Origin: Clostridiales bacterium
Lineage (GTDB): Bacteria > Bacillota > Clostridia > Oscillospirales > Acutalibacteraceae
Direction: 5' to 3'
Assembly (NCBI GenBank): GCA_022801595.1
Contig: JAAWSO010000007.1
Coordinates: 1-64,000, forward strand
Length of the DNA: 64,000 nt
In this document: one piece after another, positions 48,154 to 57,123 of the stretch
Layout of the letters: each line of letters starts with the position of its first letter
How positions within the stretch are numbered: position 1 is the stretch's first letter
The notes under the pieces: generated by a model
Told to the model about the DNA's origin: nothing
Seen by the model: the letters and a program-made list of their open reading frames with translations, nothing else
Database searches by the model: none
Made by a program: the position numbers and the translations under genes

Positions 48154-49518
48154 TTAATTTTTTTCAGTAAAAATTTCTGAGTCGGTATTCATGAAAACGT
48201 CCAGATTCGTGAATGTGCCGTCAACATTTAAGGTTGTTTCTTCCAAATGAGAATGAACGGAAACGTAGTCCCGCAGGAAATCCTTTCCTAGGCTGACGGC
48301 GAACTTTTCCCCGGTTTTCATGTGTTTTAGCTGAGCCGTTTGGTTTGCCAACTCATCATCCCCCAGAACCAGGGTGAACTGGGCCCCGATTTTGTCGGCG
48401 TATTTCATCTGCGCTTTTAGGCTCCGGGCACAGATGTCACATTCGGAAATAATGGAAGCCTGCCGCATTTCATGCACCAACTGAAAGGCTTTTTCCTGAG
48501 CTGCCTCGCCCAAAGAAGCCACATATACCTCACAGGCCGGCTGTGGCGGCATTTGGATACCCTGGGCTTCCAGGATCATCATCAGGCGTTCCAGGCCAAT
48601 CGCGAAGCCCAGGCCAGCGGTTTGGGGACCGCCCATTTCCTTCACCAGTCCATCATAGCGTCCGCCGCCGCAGACAGTACTTTGTGCGCCCAGGTCACTG
48701 GATACAAATTCAAAAACGGTACGGGTGTAATAATCCAAGCCCCGGACAATCATCGGATTCACGGAATAAGCGATGCCGGCGGAATCCAGATATTTTTTTA
48801 CGCTGTCAAAATGCTGGCGGCAGTCATCGCAAAGATAATCCTTCATCCTTGGGGCATGGTCAGCGATTTCCGCACATTTTGGATTTTTACAGTCCAAAAT
48901 CCGCATCGGGTTCCGATCCAGACGGTTCAGGCAGGTGCCGCAAAGCTGCTCCTTGTGTCCTGCAAAATATTCCTTGAGAGCAGTGTGATAGGTGGCACGG
49001 CATTCTGGGCATCCGATGGAGTTCAGCTCCAGGGAAAGATTTTCAATCCCAAGCCGCTCAAAAATATCGTGGGCAAGGGCAATCAGCTCCGCGTCCGCGC
49101 TGGGGGCCGCCGCGCCGAATACTTCCGCCCCAAATTGGTGGAATTCCCGTAGCCGGCCTTTTTGGGTGTTTTCATACCGGTAGCAGGAGGTCAAATAATA
49201 GGTTTTTACCGGCAGGCCGTCATTATACAGGGCGTGCTCCAAGAGAGCCCGTACCGCACCGGCGGTACCTTCTGGCCGCAGGGTGATGGAACGGTTTCCT
49301 TTGTCCAGGAAGGTGTACATTTCTTTTTGCACCACGTCGGTGGTCTCCCCTACCGAACGCTGAAAGAGTTCGGTATGTTCAAACACAGGGGTGCGGATTT
49401 CTCCAAATCCATAAGAAGCAGCCTCGTTGCGCAGTACTTCTTCCACCACCTGCCAGCGGAAGCTGTCTTTTGGCAGAAGGTCTTGGGTGCCCTTGGGGGC
49501 TTGGGTCAATAATGACAT
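48154..49518 (-). CDS. hisS: histidine-tRNA ligase
   Basis: 454 aa. It charges tRNA-His. Class II motif 1 (FGEIRTPVFEHTELFQRSVGE), motif 2 (TSCYRYENTQKGRLREFHQFG), the His A motif GLDYYTRTVFEF, and motif 3 GGGRYDGLVKEMGGP / GFAIGLERLMM are present, followed by the anticodon-binding domain. The tail of about 30 residues after the anticodon domain (HLEETTLNVDGTFTNLDVF) is longer than in E. coli. It precedes aspS by 25 bp. No T-box is seen in the short upstream gap. Confidence 0.96.
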   Translation of the reverse strand: MSLLTQAPKGTQDLLPKDSFRWQVVEEVLRNEAASYGFGEIRTPVFEHTELFQRSVGETTDVVQKEMYTFLDKGNRSITLRPEGTAGAVRALLEHALYNDGLPVKTYYLTSCYRYENTQKGRLREFHQFGAEVFGAAAPSADAELIALAHDIFERLGIENLSLELNSIGCPECRATYHTALKEYFAGHKEQLCGTCLNRLDRNPMRILDCKNPKCAEIADHAPRMKDYLCDDCRQHFDSVKKYLDSAGIAYSVNPMIVRGLDYYTRTVFEFVSSDLGAQSTVCGGGRYDGLVKEMGGPQTAGLGFAIGLERLMMILEAQGIQMPPQPACEVYVASLGEAAQEKAFQLVHEMRQASIISECDICARSLKAQMKYADKIGAQFTLVLGDDELANQTAQLKHMKTGEKFAVSLGKDFLRDYVSVHSHLEETTLNVDGTFTNLDVFMNTDSEIFTEKN

Positions 49519-49589
49519 GGGATTTTTTCCTCTCCTTCATTGAAACCCATTGTTATGGGTTAAAAATAAAAATTTTGAGCTTGTCCACA

Positions 49590-49622
49590 AAGAAACCCCC
49601 CGTCTTTGGAAAGACGAGGGGA
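49590..49622 (-). terminator. terminator of the minD-mgsA side
   Basis: The stem CCCCTCGTCTTT/AAAGACGGGGGG on the minus strand is followed by TTTCTTT. It ends the mre/minD/mgsA transcript and separates it from hisS. Confidence 0.75.
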
Positions 49623-49653
49623 AAATCCGCAGATATAAACAGGGCAACGCGAA

Positions 49654-50052
49654 TTAACCCTTGAGGATATTTCTCCAATCCAGGTCGCCACGCTCCAAAC
49701 CATGAATCAAAATTTCTCCAGAGGCAATGTTGGTAGCGAATGGAATGTTGTGCATATCGCAGAGACGAAGCAAATTCATATCGCTGGGTTCGTGCGGCTT
49801 CGGAGTCAGGGAATCGCGGAAAAATAAAAGCATATCGATTTCGTTACAGGCAATCCGGGACGCAATCTGCTGGTCGCCCCCCTGAGCGCCGGACAAAAAA
49901 CGCTGGATGGAAAGGCCAGTGGCTTCCGCAACAATTTTACCGGTAGTTCCGGTTGCGCAGAGATTGTGCCGGCTCAACACACCGCAGTAAGCGATGCAAA
50001 ACTGCACCATCAATTCTTTTTTCGCGTCGTGTGCAATCAGCGCAATATTCAT
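49654..50052 (-). CDS. mgsA: methylglyoxal synthase
   Basis: 132 aa. It converts dihydroxyacetone phosphate to methylglyoxal and phosphate, a bypass that relieves sugar-phosphate stress. Family motifs are IALIAHDAKKELM, the phosphate-binding ATGTTGKIVAEATGL, and FLSGAQGGDQQIASRIA, with the catalytic Asp in EIDMLLFFRD. ATG at 50052 follows AGGAGG. It lies 51 bp after minD, a frequent Clostridia order. Confidence 0.96.
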   Translation of the reverse strand: MNIALIAHDAKKELMVQFCIAYCGVLSRHNLCATGTTGKIVAEATGLSIQRFLSGAQGGDQQIASRIACNEIDMLLFFRDSLTPKPHEPSDMNLLRLCDMHNIPFATNIASGEILIHGLERGDLDWRNILKG

Positions 50053-50103
50053 CGTAAACATCCTCCTCTATCCATATTTTCATTTCTCTTGATCAGTCGT
50101 TTC

Positions 50104-50892
50104 CTAAAGCTTTTCAAAGTTCACAAGCGGAACATTTTCCCCTTCCAGACGGGAGGCTAAGCGATGCAGAGCCAGCGCGCCGGGCGAATTTTTCGGGGCG
50201 AAAAACCGCTGTACGGAATTGTTCATCACTCGCATCACCGCTTCCGGGATATCCCCCATCAAAGCGGTATCCTCCGGCACCACAGCAATCAGCCGGATTC
50301 CTGTGGCGTCGATGATGGTATCCAAATCCTCATATTGATTCAGTTTATAAAACGTATCTTTGTGGAACCGGTTGATGACCAGCCGCTGAATGGGCATGCC
50401 CATTTGATTGAGTAGCTGGCGAACCTTGTCGCTGTCCCGGATACACACCGGGTTGGGGGTAGTCACGACCAAAGCCCGCTGCGCGGCGGCTACCGCCGAA
50501 GCGAACCCCCGGCCTACACCGGCCGGGCAGTCAATCAGCACGTGATCATAATAGGGCGCCAAAATTTCCACCAGCCGTTTCATCACCTTGGGGTGAAGGA
50601 CGTCCCGCTCCCGGGCAGGGGCAGGAAGGACAAATAGGTTGGGCAGCCCAACGGGGTTCTCACAGGAATAAATCGCACGAATGGGCTCGCAATTCCCGCT
50701 GACAATGTCGGAAATATCGAACACCACTTGCTGATCAATATTAAGCAAGGAGTCCAAACTACGCAAACCGGCGTCGCCGTCGATGAGCAACACTCGTTTG
50801 CCGCGGCACGCTAAGGCGCACCCTAAACCGGCGCTGATGGTGGACTTGCCAACACCGCCTTTTCCAGATGTGATAACTGTTACTGCTCCCAT
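50104..50892 (-). CDS. minD: septum site-determining ATPase MinD
   Basis: 262 aa. MinD is a ParA-type ATPase that recruits the division inhibitor MinC to the membrane. The deviant Walker A motif SGKGGVGKST starts at residue 9. LLIDGDAGLRSLD and HVLIDCPAGVGRGF follow. The C-terminal amphipathic membrane-targeting helix is HRLASRLEGEN. GAGG precedes ATG at 50892. No minC is next to it: only a 420-bp gap lies between minD and mrdA. MinC may be encoded elsewhere or be absent. Confidence 0.93.
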   Translation of the reverse strand: MGAVTVITSGKGGVGKSTISAGLGCALACRGKRVLLIDGDAGLRSLDSLLNIDQQVVFDISDIVSGNCEPIRAIYSCENPVGLPNLFVLPAPARERDVLHPKVMKRLVEILAPYYDHVLIDCPAGVGRGFASAVAAAQRALVVTTPNPVCIRDSDKVRQLLNQMGMPIQRLVINRFHKDTFYKLNQYEDLDTIIDATGIRLIAVVPEDTALMGDIPEAVMRVMNNSVQRFFAPKNSPGALALHRLASRLEGENVPLVNFEKL

Positions 50893-51203
50893 AATACAAT
50901 ACCTCATATTCATACTACCACATTGCGGAATAGTAGTTCAAGCATTTTTAAAAATAAAATTATATTTTCGACGAAATAGCAAGAAAAAACGATCTTTTCT
51001 TGTCAAGTATATCCTAAAAAATGAAAAAACGATCAGAGAAATAGAATGTAATCCTATGTGAAGTTCTCAATCAATGAAAAGAAGAAAAATTTCCGCTCGT
51101 CCAAACTTGGAAAATGGTGTTATTTATGAAAGTCCTGGTTGCTTCCCGATTTCGAGGGGATTTCCGTTTTTTCCACTTTTTTCGCTATTCTCACGTCCCA
51201 GAG
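50893..51203. other. gap between minD and mrdA lacking minC
   Basis: I see no gene and no MinC-like translation. A -10 element TATAAT on the minus strand near 50962 may drive minD separately. The DNA is AT-rich. Confidence 0.5.
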
Positions 51204-51236
51204 GGAGCCCAACCTCCCCGAAGAAGGTTGGGCTCC
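51204..51236. terminator. hairpin after mrdA
   Basis: The perfect 12-bp stem GGAGCCCAACCT/AGGTTGGGCTCC has an 8- to 9-nt loop. It has no strong T-run on the minus strand, so it may be a weak terminator or an mRNA-stabilising hairpin. Confidence 0.65.
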
Positions 51237-51314
51237 TTGCTTACTTTGTAAGAGTATTTGATCTCTGGCCCAGCGGATAACAAGCATCCAGGATATTCCC
51301 GTATTTATAAGCCC

Positions 51315-53456
51315 TTAGTTTGCAGCGGCTTGTGCGCCGATAGTCAGGCCATTCATGGAATCGGAGATGCTGGGGGTGGTCATATTGCCGTTTTCATCCA
51401 CGGTTTTACCGAAGAAATAAGCATCAAAAATATCCTTGGCCACGCCGGTGGAATAGGTGCCTTTCGCGCCATATTCCAGAATAACAGCTACGGCGATTTC
51501 CGGCTTATCATAAGGGGCATAGCCCATAAATACCGTATTGTCGGAGTGGGTGGAGAATTCCGCGGTACCGGTCTTGCCGGCAATGGCAACACCATAGTTT
51601 GCGAAAATGCTGGCGGTACCCTCGCTGGAGCAAACCGCCCGCATCCCTTCCTGAACCAGCTTCAGGTTTTCTGGGGAAACATCCACCTTCTCCACCACCG
51701 TTGGATTCTCCGGGTCGTTTTCCATGATCACTTCATCCCGGTTGTAATTGGTGATCTTTCGGATCAGATGGGTCTGGAGCCGGGTGCCGTCGTTGGCGAT
51801 GGTTGCGCAGAAGGTGGCCAATTGTAACGGCGTAAAGGAGTTGTCCGCCTGACCGATAGCAGCTTGGATCACATCGCCAGGATTCCATACGCCGCCGGCA
51901 TTGGTGCGGTATTCTGGGCTGGCAAGAATGCCCTCGTTTTCGCTCAGCTCAATCCCAGTTTTTACGCCAAGGCCAAAGCTTTCCGCATAGGCGTCAATAT
52001 TTTTGATGCCCAGTAGCCGGCCCACTTCGTAGAAATACACGTTGCAGGATTTGGCCAAAGCCATGCGCAGGCTGATATTGCCATGCCCCCAGATGTTCAT
52101 ACATTTTGGGCGGTAGCTTGGAGCGTAATACTCATAGGTACCGGTACAATTGACTGTGGTATCGGCTGTGACAATCCCTTCCTGCAAAGCGGCTGCAGCA
52201 ACGGCAGGCTTAAATACCGAACCAGGCGTGAAAGCTCCGTTAAAAGCCCGGTTAAACAGCGGCGTAGTAGGGTCGTTAACGAGAGCGTTGTAGTAGTTGC
52301 TGTCGCTTGCATAGGCGGTCAAGTCATAGCTGGGATAAGTGGCGGCGGCCAACACGGAAAAGTCTTTGACATTCAGTACCACAACAGCCCCGGCGACACA
52401 GTCCTCTCCATCCAATTCTTTGGAAGAAGCTTTTCCAGCCTCCTGGGCCGCTTTGACATTTTTCGCCAGGGACGCGTTGGCCACCTTCTGTAAATTGGCG
52501 TCTAGGGTGGTAAACACCGTATTTCCAGGCGTGGGCTCCTGGGTCACAGTAGACGACGCTACCGACCCGGTGCGGGTGGTTTCGATCACCTGCTTGCCGG
52601 TCGTGCCCCGCAGCTCGCTTTCAAAGGCGCTTTCAATTCCGCTTTTTCCAAGCCGGTCGTTGTAGGCATAACCCTTGTCCTTGAGAGAGTCGTACTCCTC
52701 TTGCGAAATGACGCCCATGGTGCCGACAATATGAGGAGCCAAGGCGCCGTCTGGATACTCCCGGATGGTGGTGATTTGTGTGTTGACGCCAGGCAAGGAT
52801 TGAGAGTTTTCCTCGATCACCGCCACGGTTTCTTTGGAAATACCTTGGGCGAAGGTGTAAGGGTTCGAAACGCTGAAAGCGCCCAAGGTCATGGAATAGC
52901 GTACGGAAACAATATCCCGGATTTCCTGAGGGGTGTAGGCTTCCGTATCGCATCCGTAGTTTTCAATCAGCTTTTTCATGCACATTTCCGCAGTGGCGTA
53001 GGAGTTAAGATTGAGGAATTTTTTTCCCTTTAGTTCGGCAATTTCGTCCTCTTTGTCTTCCATAAAGACATATTGTCCGGCTGCGTCTATGGTAATGGGA
53101 AGCTCGTCAATCCAGGTTTCATTCCGGTTTTTCATTAGCTGGATCAAGGTGTGGATGGTATCATTTTCTGTGTCGGCAGTCATATACGCTTTTTCAAAGA
53201 CTACTTTATAGGCGGTTTGGTTTACAGCCAGCGGTTTTCCGTTCACATCCAAGATTTCACCCCGGGCAGCGTCCAGGGCGACGGAAAACACACTGGTTTT
53301 GTTGGCTTGCTCCAAGTATTCCTCTCCGTGGACGATCTGCCAATCGGCCAAGCGGATGAAAAATACAGCGGAGGCTCCCATTAAAATGGCGGCGCTCACC
53401 CAATAGGGTGCGCCTTTTTTTAGAACTTCGGTGGTTTTTTTCATCCATTTTTTCAT
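51315..53456 (-). CDS. mrdA: penicillin-binding protein 2 (elongasome transpeptidase)
   Basis: 713 aa class B PBP, which cross-links peptidoglycan during rod elongation with RodA and MreBCD. The membrane anchor lies at residues 18-38, the dimerisation/pedestal domain at about 60-340, and the transpeptidase at about 350-690. Active-site motifs are SVFK (413-416), SCN (470-472) and KTG (628-630). The first motif's residues are canonical. The protein has a long N-terminal pedestal. AAAGGAGG precedes the ATG. It follows mreD in the standard order. Confidence 0.95.
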   Translation of the reverse strand: MKKWMKKTTEVLKKGAPYWVSAAILMGASAVFFIRLADWQIVHGEEYLEQANKTSVFSVALDAARGEILDVNGKPLAVNQTAYKVVFEKAYMTADTENDTIHTLIQLMKNRNETWIDELPITIDAAGQYVFMEDKEDEIAELKGKKFLNLNSYATAEMCMKKLIENYGCDTEAYTPQEIRDIVSVRYSMTLGAFSVSNPYTFAQGISKETVAVIEENSQSLPGVNTQITTIREYPDGALAPHIVGTMGVISQEEYDSLKDKGYAYNDRLGKSGIESAFESELRGTTGKQVIETTRTGSVASSTVTQEPTPGNTVFTTLDANLQKVANASLAKNVKAAQEAGKASSKELDGEDCVAGAVVVLNVKDFSVLAAATYPSYDLTAYASDSNYYNALVNDPTTPLFNRAFNGAFTPGSVFKPAVAAAALQEGIVTADTTVNCTGTYEYYAPSYRPKCMNIWGHGNISLRMALAKSCNVYFYEVGRLLGIKNIDAYAESFGLGVKTGIELSENEGILASPEYRTNAGGVWNPGDVIQAAIGQADNSFTPLQLATFCATIANDGTRLQTHLIRKITNYNRDEVIMENDPENPTVVEKVDVSPENLKLVQEGMRAVCSSEGTASIFANYGVAIAGKTGTAEFSTHSDNTVFMGYAPYDKPEIAVAVILEYGAKGTYSTGVAKDIFDAYFFGKTVDENGNMTTPSISDSMNGLTIGAQAAAN

Positions 53457-53530
53457 CGGGGGCTCATGCCTCCTTTCGTGTCGTAAGCCAGAGGCTTAGG
53501 GCGTTACAGATTCTTGATGATTATGTTGGA

Positions 53531-53554
53531 TAAACAAAGCTGCGGCTTTGTTTA
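53531..53554. promoter_or_regulatory. perfect hairpin between mreD and mrdA
   Basis: TAAACAAAGC-TGCG-GCTTTGTTTA overlaps the mreD stop codon. There is no T-run after it on the minus strand, so it could tune mrdA expression or protect the mRNA rather than terminate. Confidence 0.6.
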
Positions 53555-54061
53555 CCGTTCCCGGAGAAAGATGGCGAAGGCCCGGTTAAAGTAGTAGGTA
53601 ATGGGGAGGATTACAGCCGTGTACGCCATACGGGGAAGGTAATGCCGGACCAAGGCGTAGCCGGCCTGTCCATAATTGGGAAAGACATAAAAGAAAATCC
53701 ATTGAAAAAAGAAAATCAAGACAATGGATGCAAGGCCCATCAGAACTGCAGTTAATAGGTTAGTCTTAAATAAGTTGGTGACCAGGGCGGAGATGGTATA
53801 GCAGCAAATGGCCAGCAAAATGGCGTGGAAGCCAATAACGTCCCCGCGCCCAAAATCAATCAGTAATCCACAAGCGACGCCAAATCCCATAGCTGCCACT
53901 TCCTTTTCAAACAGGGCAATGGACAATGCCACTGGGATTAGCAAGGTGGGCTTGATCCCCCATAGGCTGGGAATTAGGTTTGGGGTTTGCTGGAGAAGGA
54001 ACAAAACAAGAATTTCTAATGAGTAGGCGAAATAGCGGAACAAACGAAAATGGTTTTTCAT
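53552..54061 (-). CDS. mreD: rod shape-determining protein MreD
   Basis: 169 aa. MreD is a membrane protein of the elongasome. Five hydrophobic segments are visible, with RYFAYSLEILVLFLLQQTPNL at the start, a central GFGVACGLLIDFGRGDVIGFHAI, and a basic end. The short N-terminus and size fit the family. It overlaps the mreC stop by 4 bp (ATGA), showing coupled translation. Confidence 0.88.
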   Translation of the reverse strand: MKNHFRLFRYFAYSLEILVLFLLQQTPNLIPSLWGIKPTLLIPVALSIALFEKEVAAMGFGVACGLLIDFGRGDVIGFHAILLAICCYTISALVTNLFKTNLLTAVLMGLASIVLIFFFQWIFFYVFPNYGQAGYALVRHYLPRMAYTAVILPITYYFNRAFAIFLRER

Positions 54062-55038
54062 TCCGTTCCTCCTGAAGCGGCAGAAGAGGCAGCCGAGCTT
54101 CCCGAAGAAGCGGCGGAGCTACTGGAACTGCTGGAGGAAGCCGCGCTGGAAGGAGAACTGGACGATGTGCTGGAAGAGGAGTTGATCACCGTGCTCAAGG
54201 CCTCGCCCTGCCCTTCAAAGTCCGTGATAATCAGGACATCCTTGACGGTTTTCACGTTTACAAACGGTTCTATCGTGGCATAGAGGGAAACGTCGGTGGT
54301 GTTGTTTTTTACCTCCACCGCCTTGCCAATCGGCAGATTTTTCGGGAAGATGCCGCCGATTCCGCTGGTGACGATGATATCGCCCGCCTTGACTTGGTTG
54401 TCAGCCTCCAACAGACCTAAGCGGATCAGTCCTTGATCCGCCAGCTTCAGATCGCTGGTCACAATGCCGCTGTCCCGGCTCGCCTTGTCCACTGCGGAAA
54501 TGTTGGTGTCCGCGGAAAGGATGGTGGTAACGTTGCAGTACATGGAGCTGACGCTGGAAACCCAGCCTACCAAACCAGCTTCTGTGATTACCGGGTCGTT
54601 GACGCTGACGCCGGCTAAGCTGCCTTGGTCCACCCGGAAGCTGTAAAAGACATCGTTGGGGTCGCGGCCCACCACGGAGCCAGCGACCAGTTGGTAGTCT
54701 TTGTTTTCACTTTTGAGCTCCAGAAAATTCCGAAGCTGTTCGTTTTCCTGTTTCATCTGATAATAGTCTACCAGTTGGCTGTTGAGACTGTTAATCTCCT
54801 CTTTGAGGGCTTGGTTTTCCGCCAGAAGATCCTCGTAGGAGCGGGTCAGATTGGTGGCGGTGGCTTGAGCATTATTGGCCACCATGGTGCTTACCTTCTG
54901 CATGGGCGTGGAAATGGCTCCCAAAAGGTTGGGAAAGACAAACCCGCCGGTAAATAACGTGAAAAGGGATATCAAAAAAAGGATACCCACGACAATACAT
55001 AAGATTTTAAAACTTTTTTTTTGAAAATATTCTTTCAC
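54058..55038 (-). CDS. mreC: rod shape-determining protein MreC
   Basis: 326 aa. MreC links MreB to the wall-synthesis enzymes. The N-terminal anchor (about residues 8-30), a coiled coil (about 65-105, LLAENQALKEEINSLNSQL), and two beta-barrel halves follow (about 110-270, VVGRDPNDVFYSFRVDQG, TSGIGGIFPKNLPIGKAVEV). A Ser/Ala-only tail of about 40 residues closes the protein. The start is GTG at 55038; the preceding GTG overlaps the AGGAGG site. The Ser/Ala tail is longer than in most MreC proteins and could reach through the wall. Confidence 0.93.
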   Translation of the reverse strand: MKEYFQKKSFKILCIVVGILFLISLFTLFTGGFVFPNLLGAISTPMQKVSTMVANNAQATATNLTRSYEDLLAENQALKEEINSLNSQLVDYYQMKQENEQLRNFLELKSENKDYQLVAGSVVGRDPNDVFYSFRVDQGSLAGVSVNDPVITEAGLVGWVSSVSSMYCNVTTILSADTNISAVDKASRDSGIVTSDLKLADQGLIRLGLLEADNQVKAGDIIVTSGIGGIFPKNLPIGKAVEVKNNTTDVSLYATIEPFVNVKTVKDVLIITDFEGQGEALSTVINSSSSTSSSSPSSAASSSSSSSSAASSGSSAASSAASGGTE

Positions 55039-55146
55039 AATCACACCTCCTATGACTCTTGGTTACGGGGGCGGCCGGATAGGTTCGGAAATTACGACTC
55101 AGCCGGCAAAAATAGGACATTTGCAATGAAAGGACAGTACATACAA

Positions 55147-55178
55147 AACATGCGGAGAGCGAATGACCCTCCACATGC
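55147..55178. promoter_or_regulatory. hairpin between mreB and mreC
   Basis: On the minus strand CATGtGGAG/CTCCgCATG arms are followed by TTTTGT. This could act as a weak attenuator reducing mreC-mreD-mrdA relative to mreB. Confidence 0.5.
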
Positions 55179-55195
55179 CTGTTTCGTTATTCCAT

Positions 55196-56209
55196 TTATC
55201 GTTTGCGGCCCTTGTAATAGTCGCTTGGCAGATCAATTTCTAGGCGTTTTCCAGTCCCAGCCGCCACACAGTCCAAAGGCTCTTCCGCTACATTCACCGG
55301 CATACCGGTCATCTGTTCAATCAGCTTGTCCAGCCCGCGGAGCAATGCGCCGCCGCCGGTGAGGGTGATGCCGAAATCGATAATATCCGCGGAAAGTTCC
55401 GGGGGAGTCTTTTCCAGGGTGGTGCGAATGGCGTCCACAATCAGGGCGATGGGTTCCATCAGGGCTTCCCGTACCTCGCCGCCGGTAATGGTGGCGTTTT
55501 TGGGCAGACCGGAAGAAAGGTTCCGTCCTTTGATATCCATATAGGAATTCTCGATTTCCTCCAGAGGGAACGCGGAACCCAGCTGAATTTTAATCTGTTC
55601 CGCAGTACGCTCCCCGATCAGCAGGTTAAAATGTTTTTTTACATAGTTGATAATTGCCTCATCAAACTTGTCCCCGCCGATTCGCACGGAGCAGGAGGAA
55701 ACAATGTCACCCAGGGAAATCACCGCAACCTCTGTGGTGCCGCCGCCGATATCCACCACCATACTTCCGGTTGGCTCGCCTACGGGAAGGTTGGCGCCAA
55801 TTGCCGCGGCCATGGGCTCTTCGATCAGATCCACGTTGTTGGCGCCAGCCTGCCGGGCAGCGTCCTCAACAGCCCGGCGTTCCACCTCGGTGACGCCGGA
55901 AGGAATGCATACCACGATGTGCGGACGGCCAAAGGAATTGGATTTGGTGGCCTGGCGGATGAAATGTTTGAGCATGGTGGCGGTGATGTCAAAGTCCGCG
56001 ATGACGCCGTCCTTGAGGGGACGGACAGCCACAATCGAACCCGGGGTACGGCCAATCATTTCTTTCGCCTGGGAGCCAACGGCAAGCACCGTATCGGTGC
56101 GCACATCTACTGCGACGACGGAAGGTTCCCGCATGACGATCCCTTTTCCCTTCATGTATACCAGGGTATTGGCGGTACCCAAATCAATGCCGATATCTTT
56201 TGAAAACAT
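55196..56209 (-). CDS. mreB: rod shape-determining protein MreB
   Basis: 337 aa, a bacterial actin that organises the elongasome. Actin-fold motifs are [20 protein letters not shown] (phosphate 1), [21 protein letters not shown] (phosphate 2), and [17 protein letters not shown] (adenosine). [15 protein letters not shown] follows near the end. GAAAGGGG lies before the ATG. It is the first gene of the mre operon and has its own promoter at 56321-56349. Confidence 0.96.
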   Translation of the reverse strand: MFSKDIGIDLGTANTLVYMKGKGIVMREPSVVAVDVRTDTVLAVGSQAKEMIGRTPGSIVAVRPLKDGVIADFDITATMLKHFIRQATKSNSFGRPHIVVCIPSGVTEVERRAVEDAARQAGANNVDLIEEPMAAAIGANLPVGEPTGSMVVDIGGGTTEVAVISLGDIVSSCSVRIGGDKFDEAIINYVKKHFNLLIGERTAEQIKIQLGSAFPLEEIENSYMDIKGRNLSSGLPKNATITGGEVREALMEPIALIVDAIRTTLEKTPPELSADIIDFGITLTGGGALLRGLDKLIEQMTGMPVNVAEEPLDCVAAGTGKRLEIDLPSDYYKGRKR

Positions 56210-56320
56210 TTATTTTCCCCTTTCCATTCCGCGCGGTGCGGAACAAGACCATTGCGTTCTATGATGGTAAAAGAACCGCTTATGGAGGCCATAAACAGAT
56301 CCCAACATAATCTACTAATC

Positions 56321-56349
56321 ATTATACCCGTTACCACGGGAATTCTCAA
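56321..56349 (-). promoter_or_regulatory. mreB promoter
   Basis: On the minus strand TTGAGA (56344-56349) and TATAAT (56321-56326) are 17 bp apart, and the spacer contains a short inverted repeat CCCGT/ACGGG. Confidence 0.78.
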
Positions 56350-56447
56350 CAAAAAAATTGTAAACAAATCTCAATAAAATTTGTAATATTTTCCTGCTTC
56401 CCGGGGAAACCGTCTCGATTTGGAGGAATGCTGACGAACCATGGGGT

Positions 56448-57008
56448 TTATGGGGTAATCCCCACTTTTTGTAAGGTGCGGTACACCTGGGAAAGAGGCA
56501 AGCCAACCACGTTGTAAAAATCCCCCTGGATGTCCCGTACCAGCAGCGCGCCACGTCCCTGGATGCCGTAGGCTCCTGCTTTGTCCAACGGCTCGCCAGT
56601 GGCTATATAAGCGGCGATTTCCTCCGAGCTGATTGGGAAAAATGTCACTTTTGTTTCTACCCAACAGCTTTCCATCCACTCCCCCCGCCGGACGCAGTAA
56701 CCGGTATATACTTGGTGCTCCCGTCCGGAGAGCTGCCGGAGCATAGCCGTTGCCTGCTGGGGCGAATCCGGTTTTCCAAAGATGGTATCCTCCAGGGCTA
56801 CCACAGTATCCGCAGCTAAAACCGTATCACCGGGAAACTGGGCGGCTACAGCCTGGGCTTTTCGTTCCGCCAAATGCCGTACCAATTCCGCAGGCGGCAT
56901 TGGTGTTAAAACAGTCTCATCCACTTGGGGGACAGCCACACGGAATTGATATCCGGCCTGTCGCAAAAGTTCACTGCGCCGGGGTGATGCAGATGCAAGG
57001 ATTAACAT
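56448..57008 (-). CDS. maf: Maf-family nucleotide pyrophosphatase
   Basis: 186 aa. Maf proteins hydrolyse non-canonical or modified nucleoside triphosphates and are linked to septum inhibition. Signatures are ILASASPRRSELLRQAG, FRVAVPQVDET, VLAADTVVALEDTIFGKP, and the end KAGAYGIQGRGALLV. ATG at 57008 follows AAGGTGG. It precedes mreB in the common Firmicute order, though with its own gap and a separate mreB promoter. Confidence 0.94.
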   Translation of the reverse strand: MLILASASPRRSELLRQAGYQFRVAVPQVDETVLTPMPPAELVRHLAERKAQAVAAQFPGDTVLAADTVVALEDTIFGKPDSPQQATAMLRQLSGREHQVYTGYCVRRGEWMESCWVETKVTFFPISSEEIAAYIATGEPLDKAGAYGIQGRGALLVRDIQGDFYNVVGLPLSQVYRTLQKVGITP

Positions 57009-57070
57009 AGTTTTCCCCACCTTCTTCCTTTTATGTTACCTGTTTTTTGCTTTTTATTTGGGACAACAAG

Positions 57071-57120
57071 AAACGCACAAGGCAAACGGAAAAGGAATGC
57101 GTTTGGTTTGTGCGTTTTTT
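57071..57120. terminator. bidirectional terminator between the lipoprotein gene and maf
   Basis: AACGCACAAGGCAAACG and matching arm with a short loop, followed by TTTTTTG on the plus strand and a T-containing tract on the minus strand. Confidence 0.75.
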
Positions 57121-57123
57121 GTT

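Noticed and set aside
49519-49653. T-box leader before hisS
   Set aside because: The gap is 135 bp and consists mostly of a terminator for the upstream gene; no TGGN T-box sequence with an antiterminator was found.
50893-51203. hidden or decayed minC
   Set aside because: No frame shows MinC-like sequence; the DNA is AT-rich and full of stops.
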